From contig JARUPZ010000013.1 of the NCBI GenBank assembly GCA_031213475.1, forward strand, positions 4,878,739 through 4,942,738: 64,000 nt of DNA, given 5' to 3'. Shown piece by piece: positions 22,661-34,404 of this stretch; the stretch's first letter is position 1; each line of letters starts with the position of its first letter. A program made the position numbers and the translations under genes. The notes under the pieces were generated by a model. That model worked only from the letters and a program-made list of their open reading frames with translations. It did not search any database and had not been told where the DNA came from. This stretch comes from Nereocystis luetkeana (Eukaryota > Sar > Phaeophyceae > Laminariales > Laminariaceae).

Positions 22661-22966
22661 GTTCCCGTCGCAGAAAAGGGGGCCGCCCCCCCCCGAAAGT
22701 GTTCGAAGTTATTCTTGTTTCAATTCCACCGGGTGTTGTGTATGTTCTTCTATATACCCGTCCGATGTGTGTACGGGTTGTTATGAGGCTTAGATTGGGT
22801 AGGCGATTGATTACCCTTTGACCTTTGGCCCAACAGACTAAGACCCTCATAGGGTGGACAGCAAACACGACAACCATACATATTAATAGTACGTATCAGG
22901 TATATTCTTACATACCCAATCAGGTGCCGTGGGAGGCTACGGTTTAAGCATTATAGCCACTTGCAC
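22661..22966. other. Unassigned spacer
   Basis: No gene recognised. Confidence 0.3.
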
Positions 22967-23076
22967 TATTACGGGGGACCATAGCTAATGGGACCTATGG
23001 CACACATAAAAATCCTATATATTTGACCATTTTTACTAGCAATATTTGGTTCTATTAACTATGGCCCCCCGTAATA
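22967..23076. mobile_element. M1 foldback MITE, copy d
   Basis: Intact 110-bp copy with TATTACGGGGGACCATAG ends. Confidence 0.9.
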
Positions 23077-23106
23077 CTGTCTGTACACACAACGCATATG
23101 TATCAT

Positions 23107-23172
23107 CTGGGACAAACCACTTGAAATTTGAATACTTTGTCCCCAAAATGGGACTGCGGTTCTAAAAGGGTT
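23107..23172. mobile_element. M2 MITE, truncated copy
   Basis: Begins inside the element at GGGACAAACCACTTG and runs to TTCTAAAAGGGTT. The other end is missing. A second small fragment (CGGGAGTGTGGTCC) follows at 23190-23215. Confidence 0.75.
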
Positions 23173-23794
23173 AATAGTACGTTGCCCCCCAAACGGGAGT
23201 GTGGTCCTACGTAAAAGGACTCGGTCCAAGATACAGAGAAAGGCTGGATTGCTTGGCACACCTGTCGGGCCAAACCCAGAAACCAAAAACTCTCTCTGCA
23301 TTGTTGTGCTTCCTTCGGCAACTGCTGCCAGTATTGCAGTCGTACTGCTGTACATCAAAGATAGCCCTAGCCTATCCACACCAACAGCAAGACAGCAGCT
23401 GCGGTGTCGTGCCGTTCGCTCGTGGCGCAGGGGGCAGATAAGAGGAGAAAGAGCACTGCTGCGCTTGTCTCGCATGCTTGCGCATGCATGTTGTTGTGCC
23501 TCCACCTACGTACCGTTATAGACATATACCTGGTATAAATAATGTACGACCAAGGAGAAGACAGGGATTGGCGAGAAGTTTTTCGTCACGCCGGACTCAG
23601 CATCGGAAACTTGAACGTCAAATTCGCGAGGGTTTTTCAATACTTCGAGCGCTCTCCTCGAGGATAGACTTCAACTCCCCCCCTCTTCGCTTTTGGTTGC
23701 ATTCCTAACCGTGAACGCGTACGTGGGCCGAGAGAGACAAGCGAGAAGTAGGCGCGATCTTGGCTTCTGGGCGGCAGTCTCCGGGATTTTCTTT
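23173..23794. other. Unassigned spacer
   Basis: No gene recognised. One TACCTGGTA at 23527-23535. Confidence 0.3.
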
Positions 23795-24460
23795 GAATCT
23801 TGATATGGAGAGGTCGTGCAAATAATCGTGCTACGTATTACTGCCAGAAAAAATGACATTATTTAGCTTCAAAGGGAGTGTATTGAGGAAACAAGCTGCA
23901 CAAGCGGTTGCAGCAATAACCGCAGCCCGGGCTCAAAGCGCTGTTGTACGAGCAAGAAGAGCGCATACGAGCATGTATACGAGCAGAAGCACATACGAGC
24001 ACGAGCACGAGTACGTACTATCGAGCTTCTCTTCAATCTTATTGTATGGAGAGGCCGTGCAAATGAACGTGGAATGACTCCAAAAAAATGCCATTTTTTC
24101 TTGAAAAAAAAATACCTGGTACCTTGGTATGCTCTTTTCGAGCACATAGGTTGAGTACACGAGGGAACAAGCTGCACACAGCCGTTACAGTAGCTGCATC
24201 CCGGGCTCGAGCGCTGTTGTGCAAGTACGAGCACATCCGAGTATGTGTGCGAGTACAAGCACATACGAGTTCGTACGAGTACGTGTACGCGCCCTCTGTT
24301 TGTCAGTATTTGGCACATTTTGAGCACAAAAATGAGTTTGAGACGAAACAAGCTGCACACAGCAGTTACAGCAGTTGCTGCAGCCCCGCCTCGATCTCTG
24401 TTGTACGAGCAAGAGCACATACCAGTATCTGTACGAGTAAAAGCACATACCAGGTACAAA
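23795..24460. repeat. Tandem array, units of about 180-270 bp
   Basis: Three units each carry AACAAGCTGCACA, then a GCAGCC(CG)GGCTC block, then CGCTGTTGTACGAGCAAG-like sequence and a GAGTACGAGCACATACGAG minisatellite (starts near 23884, 24161 and 24340). Further degraded pieces appear at 25055-25140 and 25395-25460. The first two units are also preceded by matching TATGGAGAGG(C/T)CGTGCAAAT segments. Confidence 0.8.
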
Positions 24461-24479
24461 GTTGTACGAGTACGAGTAC

Positions 24480-24711
24480 GAGTACGAGTACTCGCGCTCT
24501 GTGTGTCAGCCTGATATGCTGTGTAAAATTACACATTTAGACAACACGTGAGTGCATTGATGAGCACGTGTGAAACAAGTACAAGTACTGCTGCTGAGTA
24601 CGAGTACTCGCGCTCTGTGTGTCAGCCTGATATGCTGTGTAAAATTACACATTTAGACAACACGTGAGTGCATTGATGAGCACGTGTGAAACAAGTACAA
24701 GTACTGCTGCT
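24480..24711. repeat. Perfect tandem duplication, 116-bp period
   Basis: GAGTACGAGTACTCGCGCTC to ACAAGTACTGCTGCTG occurs twice with no mismatch that I can see. It is recent, or an assembly duplication. Confidence 0.9.
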
Positions 24712-26195
24712 GTACAGAGCAACGGCCCAACTACAGCAAGCAACCCCTCTTCACAGCTAACTCATGGAGTGGAGTGCGTGAACACGCTCGCTCCTGGAGG
24801 ATTGATCTGCTGTGTATTAATAGTACTGCTGTTGTGTGTAGTCCCGGTGCGAGTATTACAGCAGCGCTTTCGGCGATATTTATTTTGTTGTTTTTCGGAC
24901 CTTGAGGCTGAATCTAGGATTTTTATTGTGGGAAATATCCCTTTCATTATTGTGAAGAAAAATATGTTTCGGTTTTTAGAACACGTGAGAGTGTATGAAT
25001 GAACGAGCATATATGAATACTTCGTGTGAGTACGAATACAGCTTGAAAGAAAGGCACGTACTGCGGTGCGTAGTAGCTCAACTCCGAGCTCGAGCGTTGT
25101 ACGAATACGAGCACATACTGCGAGTACGTACGAGCACTCTCTGCTGTGCGGGGCTGCTGTCGTGTGCCTTCACCTATGATATTATGCGAGTATCATCTTG
25201 ATTTTGTTGGGTTTTTGTTTCAAGATTATCTTGGTTTGATATCTGTTTTCGAATCTTGCACACGGATCTTGGATTTTCAATGCAAAAACGTACTGACTCG
25301 TACTGCTGTACTGGTATCCCTTTTTGATATATATTTTACATTGAAGTTGGGTGCACTATTAATAAGCATGAATAAAATATACCACAAGAATACGCGGCAG
25401 CTTCAGAGACAAGCTGCACGCGACTATTGTAATGCAATTGCAGCCCGAGCACGAGCACGAGTTGCCGTGGGCCGCTGCTATGCCTGCTGCCCGACGACAA
25501 CCTACTTTTTGTTGTTGTGTCGGACGCCCTCTATCCACAAGAAGAAGTGAGCGGTGAGAAAAAAAAAAGCAGCAGCAGCAGCAGCAAGCAGCAGTATTAA
25601 TATGTTTCAACAACCGAAAGGTTGAACGAGGAAGGCAATCTCTCTGTGCTCTAACTACATGCCATCGGTCTGCGAGGGTCGGATCTAGCAAGATAAGCTG
25701 GCTACTCTCGATGGCTACTACGTGGAAAACATGCAGCAATCAGTCAGCATTCAGCTAGTGTGCCAGCCCCGGATGGTTGATTGAGTCGTAATATCAAATA
25801 TCAGTCGACGCGTCGCTTTTTGGCGGGACTATCGAGTCAGTCGGCGTGGGCTCGGAATTCGCGAAAACAAAATGTCTTTCCCGAGTCACACGTATACATC
25901 AACCGGTACCACGTGCAAGTTTTTTTTTTTTTTTGTGCAAGGTATACGTACAGCCTGTCTTATTTGTTTAGTTAGGTTGATTATCCGATCGAGGTCCGAA
26001 GCTCAAAGTCGGATTCGCACAAGAAATTGCATAGATAGCCATTCCATTACTTGCGTAGTCGATTTTGACCGTATTGAACTCTTGGCATTATTTTACATGC
26101 TATTAATACAAGGATTATTTTTTCATGTGCGTAGTGTAGTTGTTTTGCTACGAATCTGTCGAAGAAATCGAACTGCTACCCTGCCCTTACACGAA
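24712..26195. other. Unassigned spacer
   Basis: No gene recognised. Contains three TATTAATA words (24815, 25357, 25595), a GCAGCAGCAGCAGCAG run at 25568-25590 and one also at 26101. Confidence 0.35.
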
Positions 26196-26310
26196 GCATG
26201 GGTGCCGGCACCCATGCGAAGCCCTTGCATAGCATATTTTTCCGTCGCCCATGCGGAGCGCGGAGCCCTTGCATGGCATATTTTTCCGTCGGTGTGCCCT
26301 TCCGTCGACT
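26196..26310. repeat. Perfect 22-bp palindrome and tandem duplication
   Basis: 26196-26217 is a perfect palindrome of GCATGGGTGCC with its complement. It is followed by two copies of a GCCCTTGCATGGCATATTTT-like unit of about 62 bp. Confidence 0.85.
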
Positions 26311-26602
26311 TGAGAACAACCATGGATTCTCCGACGTTACGATGAAACTTCCGTATTCGCTGCGGTGACTAAATTGCACTTACAGCAGTATATACCGTGT
26401 CACACTATCACACTAGGGCGATAAGATAACACACCCCCTCGGGCGAACCTCCAAGCCGAAATTCCTGACCAGCGGGGAAACCGCACGTACGTGCAAGATT
26501 CTCAGATTTGCACGTACCACAATACTTGGTATATTTTATACCACCTTGCACCCTGTTCCTATGTATGTAGTACTTTGACCCCGCAGTGAATCTATCCCAG
26601 TA

Positions 26603-26815
26603 GGATTCAATTGTTGAGAGCGCCTTGCAGCGTGGGTAGGCACAATTCGATGCGAGTCGACGAGGGAAGAAAAGGCTGAAATCTTCTCGCGATAAAAATG
26701 AAGGCACGTACCGTAGCGGGAAGGGGGGAGAAGAGCCTGCTATGTGACCCCGGATCTGAGTTACGAGTTGGAAGGAGAGAGAGAAGAAGATGTGCGAAGA
26801 TAATGAATGGGATGG

Positions 26816-26855
<40 letters not shown>
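26603..26855 (+). mobile_element. SINE, 5'-truncated copy with poly(A) of about 38
   Basis: From GGATTCAATTGTTGAGAGCG to GAATGGGATGG this is almost identical (one single-base indel over about 215 bp) to the body of the SINE at 57241-57589, and it ends in a long pure A tract. The tRNA-like head is missing. The 5' truncation and A tail are typical of LINE-mediated retroposition. The near-identity points to recent activity. Confidence 0.85.
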
Positions 26856-26858
<3 letters not shown>

Positions 26859-27245
26859 GGCACCCTTCTCGCACTTGGCGGTGCAGCAATATCACCGGCT
26901 CACCGCAGGAGCCGCCGGAGGCCCACCTGGCTGGCACCCTGATCTGATTTGGTACCATCTAGGCCAACCCTGCTAAACATACAACCCAACCATATTGGCT
27001 TCACGGGCAAACCTGAAGAGCACGTACCAGGTGCGTGCAATTTCTCCGCCTCTCAAATCCAACGTTGTCGTATCGATTTTATATATGTGCAAAGCCTTGC
27101 ACGTATCGTTGTACGTACATACATACGTACGTACGTACGTACGAGCAGAGTATCCGCCTCCCGTAAAACTCGACAAGGGGGGGGAGAGCGAACACAGACT
27201 GATGTATTAATAGTACTCTGTCCCAAAATATGACGATCGTTTGTA
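26856..27245. other. Spacer between opposed SINE copies
   Basis: Holds an ACGTACGTACGTACG run at 27117-27140. No gene recognised. Confidence 0.35.
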
Positions 27246-27386
27246 TGCTATTAATATTACTGGGGACTATAGTACTATAGTCCCCCGTAGCATACAAACG
27301 ACCATAGTAAATAGGACCAAGTATTGTTATTAATAGTAAAATAAATATGTACAGTAGTTTTTTCGTGTAGCGTAGGTCCCTCATTT
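27246..27386. mobile_element. Rearranged M1 MITE copies
   Basis: 27246-27295 is a mini-hairpin in which the two M1 termini are joined with no interior. 27299-27386 is a second M1 copy lacking one terminus. Both carry TATTAATA (27249, 27328) where intact M1 copies have TA, and the second also has TACAGTA near 27353 where other copies have a plain TA. Confidence 0.65.
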
Positions 27387-27387
27387 A

Positions 27388-27487
27388 CTTTTTTTTTTTC
27401 TTTCTTTCTCACCCCGTTCATTATCTTCGCACATCTTCTTCTCTCTCTCCTTCCAACTCGCAACTCAGATCCGGGGTCACATAGCAT
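27388..27487 (-). mobile_element. SINE, heavily 5'-truncated, minus strand
   Basis: The reverse complement GCTATGTGACCCCGGATCTG to GAAGATAATGAACGGGG followed by an A/G-rich tail is the last 100 bp of the SINE. With the copy at 26603-26855 it forms an inverted pair about 530 bp apart. Confidence 0.85.
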
Positions 27488-28753
27488 TTACTATCCCCCA
27501 CCAGAACAATATTCAGTAAAAAATTCCTTGTATTTAAAGTGGTGTAGCGAGCCCACGGAAACATCTCGGCGAGACCTGTCAAAATTCAACGATTTCGTGG
27601 TTTTTGTGCTCCCCCCTTTGGTGTGGAGAAACCCGGCTCCGAAATTCTGAGGACATTCAACAATATGGGAGTAAGGGATCTTTAGGTTGGTAGGCTGTTC
27701 GGGTGTTTTGGTTCCTGTTGGGATCAAGGTACGGGTGAAGACCCAACCCAACCCCGCAGCCGAAACGGGCCAAAACTCGCCATGAACGCGGCTGCGCCGC
27801 GTGTGCATCGAAACAGGAAATTTCTCAGTTGCGGTCGACGATTCCGAAGTGCAGACCACGCTACACATCTTTCGAGTCGAAATCATCCGTAAATATCCCT
27901 TCTCCCAGATTGCTGAACCTACTCGAGGGAAACTCTTCCGAAAGGGTATGTTCCCTTTTTCACCCGTATTGGTTATACGGGTACATACGGATGCCTTGTG
28001 TCGGGCTAATCCAGACTAAAACAAAATCGCCTCTGCTCGAGACGTCGAACCCTTGTCAAGGCCATCATTGTAGAGGTGCACACGTGGGAAGACTGAGCAA
28101 ACTACAGGTAGCATAAACAGCTTATTGTTAGTATTATTAGTACAGCGGACCACACAGAGTATACTTAGCGGGTATCAGGTACCGGGGATGCGACAACAGC
28201 AGTAGTTGGCGATGCGTTTGGGGGGTTCAGGTTCTTCAACTCACTCGCAAATAAATACATTGGAGCTCACAAAACCTGTGTAATGAACATAATTCCTGTA
28301 GCTTTCTTTTTTTTGCGGGTCCTTCGTGTGACGTCATGCGTCTCCTGAACAAATATTATTAGTGGCGCTTGTGAAAGTTTGGTGTTTTTTCGAACATACC
28401 AGGTATCTCTCTTACAAGCTCTTGTGGGCGGAACGCTATTTTGAGTAGTCGACACAGGAAGCCCGGCCGAACACATTCACCTTGGTTGGGGTCCGGGCGC
28501 GATCCGTACCTTCTGGAGCGCGTGGCAAGCCCCGTGAACTTTTTATTTCGGCTGGGGTGGGTGAGACGATTTCCCTGGTTTCAGTACGAGAGGCCTCTTA
28601 TTTTGTACGTGCATACCGGTAATACCACAGGGATGTTTTAGAAAAGTTCGTATTGAAGGCCGCGCAGGGTATTATCCACCCCCCCCATGGAGAGCAGAAC
28701 TCACGTATTAATAGTAGGAGAATGTGAAATGTGCAAGGAGGAACGAGATGTGC
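27488..28753. other. Unassigned spacer
   Basis: No gene recognised. Frames at 27491-27886 (minus) and 27801-28116 (plus) lack any known motif. One TACCAGGTA at 28397. Confidence 0.35.
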
Positions 28754-28868
28754 TATTACGGGGGACCATAGTTAATAGGACCTATGGTATACATAAAAAC
28801 CTATATATTTGACCATTTTTACTAACAACATTTGGTCCTATTAACTATGGTCCCCCGTAATATTAATA
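28754..28868. mobile_element. M1 foldback MITE, copy f
   Basis: Intact 110-bp element. Its right end CCCCCGTAA runs into TATTAATAGG, where other copies read CGTAATAG, so six extra bases (TTAATA) are present at the terminal TA. Confidence 0.85.
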
Positions 28869-29039
28869 GGAGAGGAGATGAGGGAAATAGACGAAAGTGA
28901 CATGGAGGGGTTTGATACACTAGATATCAGCGAGAAAACGGTCGCTATCCTAGGGGAGATAGATGGCGGCCACAGGCGGCGAAACAGGAAGGGGATAATA
29001 TCAGCTAAACGTTTCTGTGTAATATATGGAAACAACGTA
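28869..29039. other. Unassigned spacer
   Basis: No gene recognised. Confidence 0.3.
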
Positions 29040-29172
29040 CTGAGCGCCTAATTGTTGGAGGTGTCTCTATCAGGAGTAGGAACGGTGCTCCGTCTCGAAA
29101 GGCATGCCTGGTCAATGATCAAATGACTAAGGCAAGCAACAAATCACAACGCCTCCCCCCCCCCCCCCCCCT
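29040..29172 (+). mobile_element. Family B repeat with poly-C tail
   Basis: TAATTGTTGGAGGTGTCTC through GGTGCTCCGTCTCGAAAGG and AAATGACTAAGGCAAGC to a run of about 18 C. The same sequence is at 38620-38745. Inverted or partial copies are at 34770-34855, 34965-35140, 36870-36945, 46885-46970 and 61915-61980. Confidence 0.8.
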
Positions 29173-31059
29173 CCGGGTTTCCGGGTGACTCCAATTTCTA
29201 GGTACTTTTTCGGGGCAGTCGGTTATGCCGTTATTTTGACACGCTGCATTTGGGCCTTAGGCAGGTTCGTGCCTTTTGACGGCGAGTGTTTCAACTTACT
29301 GTTTTGGCTTCGTACAACAGCCTGCGATTTGCCCTTTCGTGCTTTCTCGACGGAGGTTCGTTGCTGCAGTCATTAAAAAAGTGGCCGAAATTCGGAAGGC
29401 GCCAGCTCGTTAGTCGACCAAAAACACCCCCCAGGCTGTTGTTTTGCACTTCATCTGCAGACACCCATTACAAGTACTGCTCCCCACACGCAATCACAGC
29501 CCACGAAATCGAATCTCGATCCTTGTGAGGTGTTTGAGGGCGCTGGGTGCGCCAGAAAGCAGTCATGGGACAGCCGAAAACAAGACGCTAGGAAAAATCC
29601 TGAACTCGAAAACGCTCGCTAGCAGGACGTTTAAAAAAATCGCTCAATCGCTAAATATTTTTTTACGTCACGCGCCGGCAGCTACTAATAGTGGCTGTAG
29701 CACGAATGAACACCCGGATTTCACCAAACGGTTGCTGATTGGTCCACGGATCGTTCCAATTACCGGTAGAAAGATAAGAACGTACCCACAACCACACGTG
29801 GTCAGGATGGTTGACGATCCCATCAGATACGGCAAGGTTATGGTCCCGAAAAAAATGGCTGAAAAAAAAAAGAAGTGGATTCTTGTTTGTGTCTTTTGCG
29901 GCACCGAGAAAAAAAGGTGTTTTTTTTTTGTTCTTCAAATTCCTTCGTACGCGCACGTACCATGCGTATAGTATTGATCTCAAGTCAATTTCCGAGCCGT
30001 TTGTATTCATGTATTGTGGCGAGACGCCCATTCGCGCCTACTCGACAACAGATCCCTGTGAGCGACGTAGCCTTGAGAGGGGTGGAATCCGCCTGGCACA
30101 CCCCTCCGCTTGAAACATAGCCCCCAATGGCTGTACTGGATCTCCCTTGCCTACACCGTTGTTATCTACGACACTGGCGGAAGTATCCTCGTACGGCCGC
30201 TGAGGGCAACAGGGGAAAGAGGTGTTTGTTTTTTTCTTCCTTTTATTTCTATCGGCTGCAGGCGGCGCAAGTTGTTTTTTTCTCGTTCCTAAGTTGTCAA
30301 CACGCTGATAAAAATCAGCTCGTGCGAGGATAAACGCTCGATCTCGATATAGACTCCGCTCACGGGCAACCCGCTTGGTGTCCGGTAGGGCCAACGGGTA
30401 TCTTCGAAGATATCAGGTGGATCCATGGTCTAGGAGGCGAGAGTTTGCGGCGGCGTCCTACGGTATATTCCCAAACCTGAAAACAAACCTATTTTTTGCC
30501 ATTCGGAACGGATGGAGATTTTTTGTCATCTGTTTTGTGCACACCAGCGGCCATTTTTTTTTTCTTGTTGTACGCCTGGTCAGCTCCCGCCACATGACAC
30601 CGGCCATTGTGTGAAGACGGTGACCCTAGGGTGGGTCGGAGCCCCCAACGAGCGCACTCCGTTCAAAAAATCTTGACGCAGTCGTTGACATTTCGATCGA
30701 TGTCTGTCGAGGACTCGGAATCTCGCCGCTTCGAGCTAATTATCCGCCTGAGTTTTTCTCAAGCCGATCTGGGCCCAACATTGGCCCCATAAATAATTTT
30801 TTCGGGGTTTTCGAAAGGTTTGGAACTTTCCGTTTCAATAATCGTGCTCATAGCAAGCTGTACCAGAACAAATCTGACGGGTATCTTTGGGATTCAAACT
30901 TTTTATGGAAACTTTGCGTTTCCATTGGCATAGGTCTAAAAGGGTTCATTTATGAATCTTGTATAATATAGTACATGACAGCAGGTTAAGAAGAGTAATT
31001 CGGATATTCTACTCTTCTCAGCCCCCGCCAAGATTTTTATGAATTTATGTATAACACAT
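29173..31059. other. Unassigned spacer
   Basis: No gene recognised. Open frames such as 29444-29971 have no domain that I know. T-runs at 30230-30290 and 30555-30570. Confidence 0.35.
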
Positions 31060-32250
31060 GCCAACAGGTATACGAGTATTCATATATTCTTTTTTTCTCG
31101 TGTCTTACCTGGTGGAACGTTTTTTGCCGCGGCTGGCGGGACCTTTTTCGGTCTGTTATACGCATAGTGTATACAAGTACAGACACACGGGTTATTTATA
31201 TGCCCTCCCAAAAAATGTCGATATACCCTCGATCGTTTAGGACCGCAGTCCCGTTTTGGAGATAAACCACTCTAATTCCAAGCAGTTTGTCCTCAAAACG
31301 GGACTGCGGCTCTAAAAGGGTTGACCTCCGGTAACCCTTTTAGGACCGCAGTCCCGTTTCGGGGGCAAAACACTTGGAATTAGAGTTCAGCGGCACGAGG
31401 GTTATAACTCGAGTCAGTTTACTGCACGACGAACGCGACCGGTGCCGCCACTCTTTTTGTTTCGTGCGCTGCTGCTGTACAGAAAAACCCGAAGGATACC
31501 GGCCAGACACTCCGGCATTGCATGTTCCGTCGCGATCGGCCCCAGCGCGCGCCGAAACTTTGCGCGAAAGTGTCAGTCGTCGTACAGGGCGTACCTTGTA
31601 CGAGTGCACCACGTGTTCGTGCTCGAAAGGAGGTATTGTGTAGTCTTTGGATTGGTTCTGATAACCCTCTCTTGAACCGTCAAATGTCAGGAGACGGCAC
31701 TTTGACCCCTTGATGGACGGCATTTTCCCGTTTATTTACCTTGACGGAGGCCAAACTACTAGGTTTTAGTGTGGAACACTCGGATTTACACCCTAGACCG
31801 GTGCACGTTTTCCCTTGACTGACCGTCTCCTGGCATGTTTGGTCTGTACTGAATGCCTTTGCCTGTTGTCTGCGACACTAGTGGAGTCTGGATTGTGATG
31901 TCCCGGGGGGTTCCTTGCATACTATGCATGTACCCGGCCAGGTCTACTCGGATATTTTGTTTGTCTTGCGTACGTCTTAGCTGGTGGTACTTTTGTTTCC
32001 GCGGCCGGGACTTTTCCCGGCCCGGCGAACCCCTGTAAAACCCGTACCATTTCTTAATAAATGCCGATGGGCTGATGACTGTCGACGCGGTCAGTTGTAT
32101 GGACGATCGCGACTGGAGTTTTTCTTGTTTCCATGCACTGCTGCAAGAGCACCCGAAGGGATCCCCGATACACCCGCGCTAGGTATGTTCGTTGTGATTA
32201 GCCGCAGCGCGCCGAACCTCTGTTGCTACGTAGCGCTCAGGCGTAATCCT
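31060..32250 (+). repeat. Old tandem duplication of a unit of about 600 bp
   Basis: The order CTTACCTGGTGGAACG/GCCGCGGCTGGCGGGAC, then GTGCGCTGCTGCTGTACAG, then CCCGAAGGATACCGG and GCGCGCCGAA at 31100-31560 recurs diverged at 31960-32220 (CTTAGCTGGTGGTAC, CCGCGGCCGGGAC, GCACTGCTGCAAGAGC, CCCGAAGGGATCC, GCGCGCCGAA). The first unit is longer because two M2 MITEs lie inside it. Confidence 0.6.
31236..31386. mobile_element. M2 MITE plus a half copy
   Basis: 31236-31322 is a complete M2 element. 31333-31386 is the left half of another in the same orientation, ending after CACTTGGAATTAG. Confidence 0.85.
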
Positions 32251-32296
32251 CCTGGGAGAGCAAATCAACATTTACAACAACAAAAAATCGACCAGG

Positions 32297-32347
32297 GCAT
32301 GCATGCGACTATGCCCATGCATGATCAAGAGTACCCCCCCCCCCCCC
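32297..32347 (+). mobile_element. Family A 3' end with poly-C tail
   Basis: GCATGCATGCGACTATGCCC, CATGCATGATCAAGAGTAC and a run of about 14 C match the tail of family A. Confidence 0.7.
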
Positions 32348-32654
32348 TATTTTATATAAATTGGGTTGGCCTTGGTTGGCAATGACACTGTAAAACATGC
32401 CACTCACTACGTGAGCTAGACAAACCCGGGCACCGCTTTTTTCTTGTTGTTTAGTTTTGGCGGCCAGTGACACCTGGCGATTTTGTTCTATTGTAGATCG
32501 TTTGTGCGGGGTGGACAATGTTTACGCTGCGCTACGGTGTGTAGGGGATTGATCGCATCATTTCCCTGATAGTATTTATGGCAAGGCACCCACGAGGCAC
32601 TCACGTAGTAACCCCGATGCTGTCTCTGGAAGTGGCCACACCGGAAAATGAATC
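32348..32654. other. Unassigned spacer
   Basis: No gene recognised. Confidence 0.3.
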
Positions 32655-32902
32655 AACTCATTGAACCTGCCATCTATGTGCAAGTCCGCCTCACAATCGT
32701 TTCTTAGTAGGATGCACCTCGCCCTTCACGCGACTCGCCGGACACGTCGCGGCGCTTCGCGCTTGGTGCAAGCAATGTCTGCCTGGTCGGTGAAAACCCG
32801 ACGTGTTCGGTCCCAGCATTGTAGAGATGCGAGGGTCAATTGCCATACGACTACGGCCATACCAGGTACATAATACCGTGTACCCCCCCCCCCCCCCCCC
32901 CC
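32655..32902 (+). mobile_element. Family A repeat with 7-bp insertion and poly-C tail
   Basis: Full-length copy from CTCATTGAACCTGCCATC to a run of about 20 C. Other copies read CGGCCATGCATGATATCGAG; this one reads CGGCCATACCAGGTACATAA, so CCAGGTA is inserted at a TA (32870-32878). It lies just upstream of the desaturase gene. Confidence 0.8.
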
Positions 32903-32904
32903 TC

Positions 32905-33390
32905 CCCGTACAATCACGCCTCCCTCACCCTACACCGACGGCAAAATGGGTCACACTTGTGCAAGGCAATGATGTGCGAGACTGTCCATTCTCGAAGCTG
33001 GCCTAAATTCCTTCTAGGAAAACACGTCCATATTTCTGAGTTGCCCATCTCCACCACCCTAAGCTTTACCCCCCTCTCGAACAAACACGCCTCCTTCATA
33101 CTACAGCGGCGGCAAAAGGCCCTCTCACGTGGACACGACAATCATGTGCGAGACCATCGATTGTCAGACCTTCCGCAGGGCCTATGCTATTATGGTAAAT
33201 CCTCCTTATAGAAAAATGTATTGTTTTTTTCACGTTGACCCACCTCCACCACCCTAAACGGACCCCCCCCTACCCCCCCCCCCCCCCCCCCCCCGAACAA
33301 TCACGCCTCCCCCACACGTACAGCGGCGGCAAAAGGGCCTCTCACATGTGCAAGACGAGCATGTGCGAGACTGTCGACTCTCGGTCCTTG
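32905..33390 (+). repeat. Triplicated unit at the desaturase 5' end
   Basis: CAATCACGCCTCC, then a TACA(G/C)CGGCGGCAAAA block, then a CTCACATGTGCAAG-like block and ATGTGCGAGACTGTC occur three times (from about 32918, 33078 and 33298), each preceded by CCCTC- or C-rich sequence. The third unit supplies both candidate start codons of the desaturase. Confidence 0.8.
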
Positions 33391-33570
33391 GGTAGGGACG
33401 GCAGCAGCGGCAGCAGCGGCGGCAGCAGCGGTGGTGGTGGTGGCAGCGGCGGTAGGGTGTTAGAATCTGAGCCTCTGGTGTCGAGGGAGGACGGCGTGAA
33501 GAAGTCTTCGGAGTTGTGGCACATACATGGGAGGCACTTTGACCTCTCGGGGTTCTTGAGGCACCACCCG
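33346..33570 (+). CDS. Desaturase exon 1 (N-terminus and start of cyt b5)
   Basis: 75 codons from ATG 33346. A Gly/Ser-rich linker (33390-33460, imperfect GGCAGC/GGTGGT repeats) precedes LWHIHGRHFDLSGFLRHHP, the first part of the b5 domain. The exon stops right after the HP of HPGG at donor CCG|GTGAGA, phase 0. A TTG-initiated extension is open upstream to 33235 but runs through a poly-C tract, so it is unlikely to be coding. Confidence 0.8.
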
Positions 33571-34368
33571 GTGAGAAAACGGTCGGGGTGTGGGGGGGGA
33601 GGGGTGTACTCGGTGTGGGGGGGTAGTGTGACGTCTGTAGTAATGTCGTGAACTCTTGCATCCTCCCGATTCATTTATGTACGATCTCAGCTCTATTTTT
33701 TTTTTCCGCTTTCCAAGCACACCGTAGCCTATTGATCGGAAAATCAACCACGGTTTGTCGTGCTCATCCATGGGCATCATTATTTTTTTTGTGTGTCATT
33801 TGCCATCTTTGCAGGGTGGTTGTCAAATGACAAAAAAAAAAATGACGGAAGAACATCCGCACATACCGAGTCGTATATTACACCCGAATAACACGCAAGA
33901 CAGCACACCCATCCCCCTGTGTGTGTGTGTGTTTTTTTTTGCAGAGTTGATTTTCTCCAAATCATGGCTTAACCATTGTGTGTGCCGCTGTCAGGCGAGT
34001 ACGGCTGCAGGGCAACTCCAAGCCCTTGCGACCAGATCGCCTTATTACGGGATATATATCCACTCTTGTTTTATACGTGGGGTGTGGGTGGTTGAATTGA
34101 ATTCGTAGATGGCTTGAGTTTGCGAAGGCCAAATAATGACGGATTTTTAGAATATATTATCCTTCGCCGCTTGAAGTGTTTTCGTCCGAGATGTTTCCAC
34201 AACAGACGCATCGCTCAGCATCAACTCTTCCCCCGTCGCAAGAAAGAACAAGAAAAACCAGCTTTGAAATTCGTCCGTGGGCACGTGTTCACTCAATTCT
34301 TCTACATATGTATGTATCCACGGGAGGTATTTTGTTTTGGGGAGGGGTACTGGTTCGTTCGTTCATTT

Positions 34369-34404
<36 letters not shown>

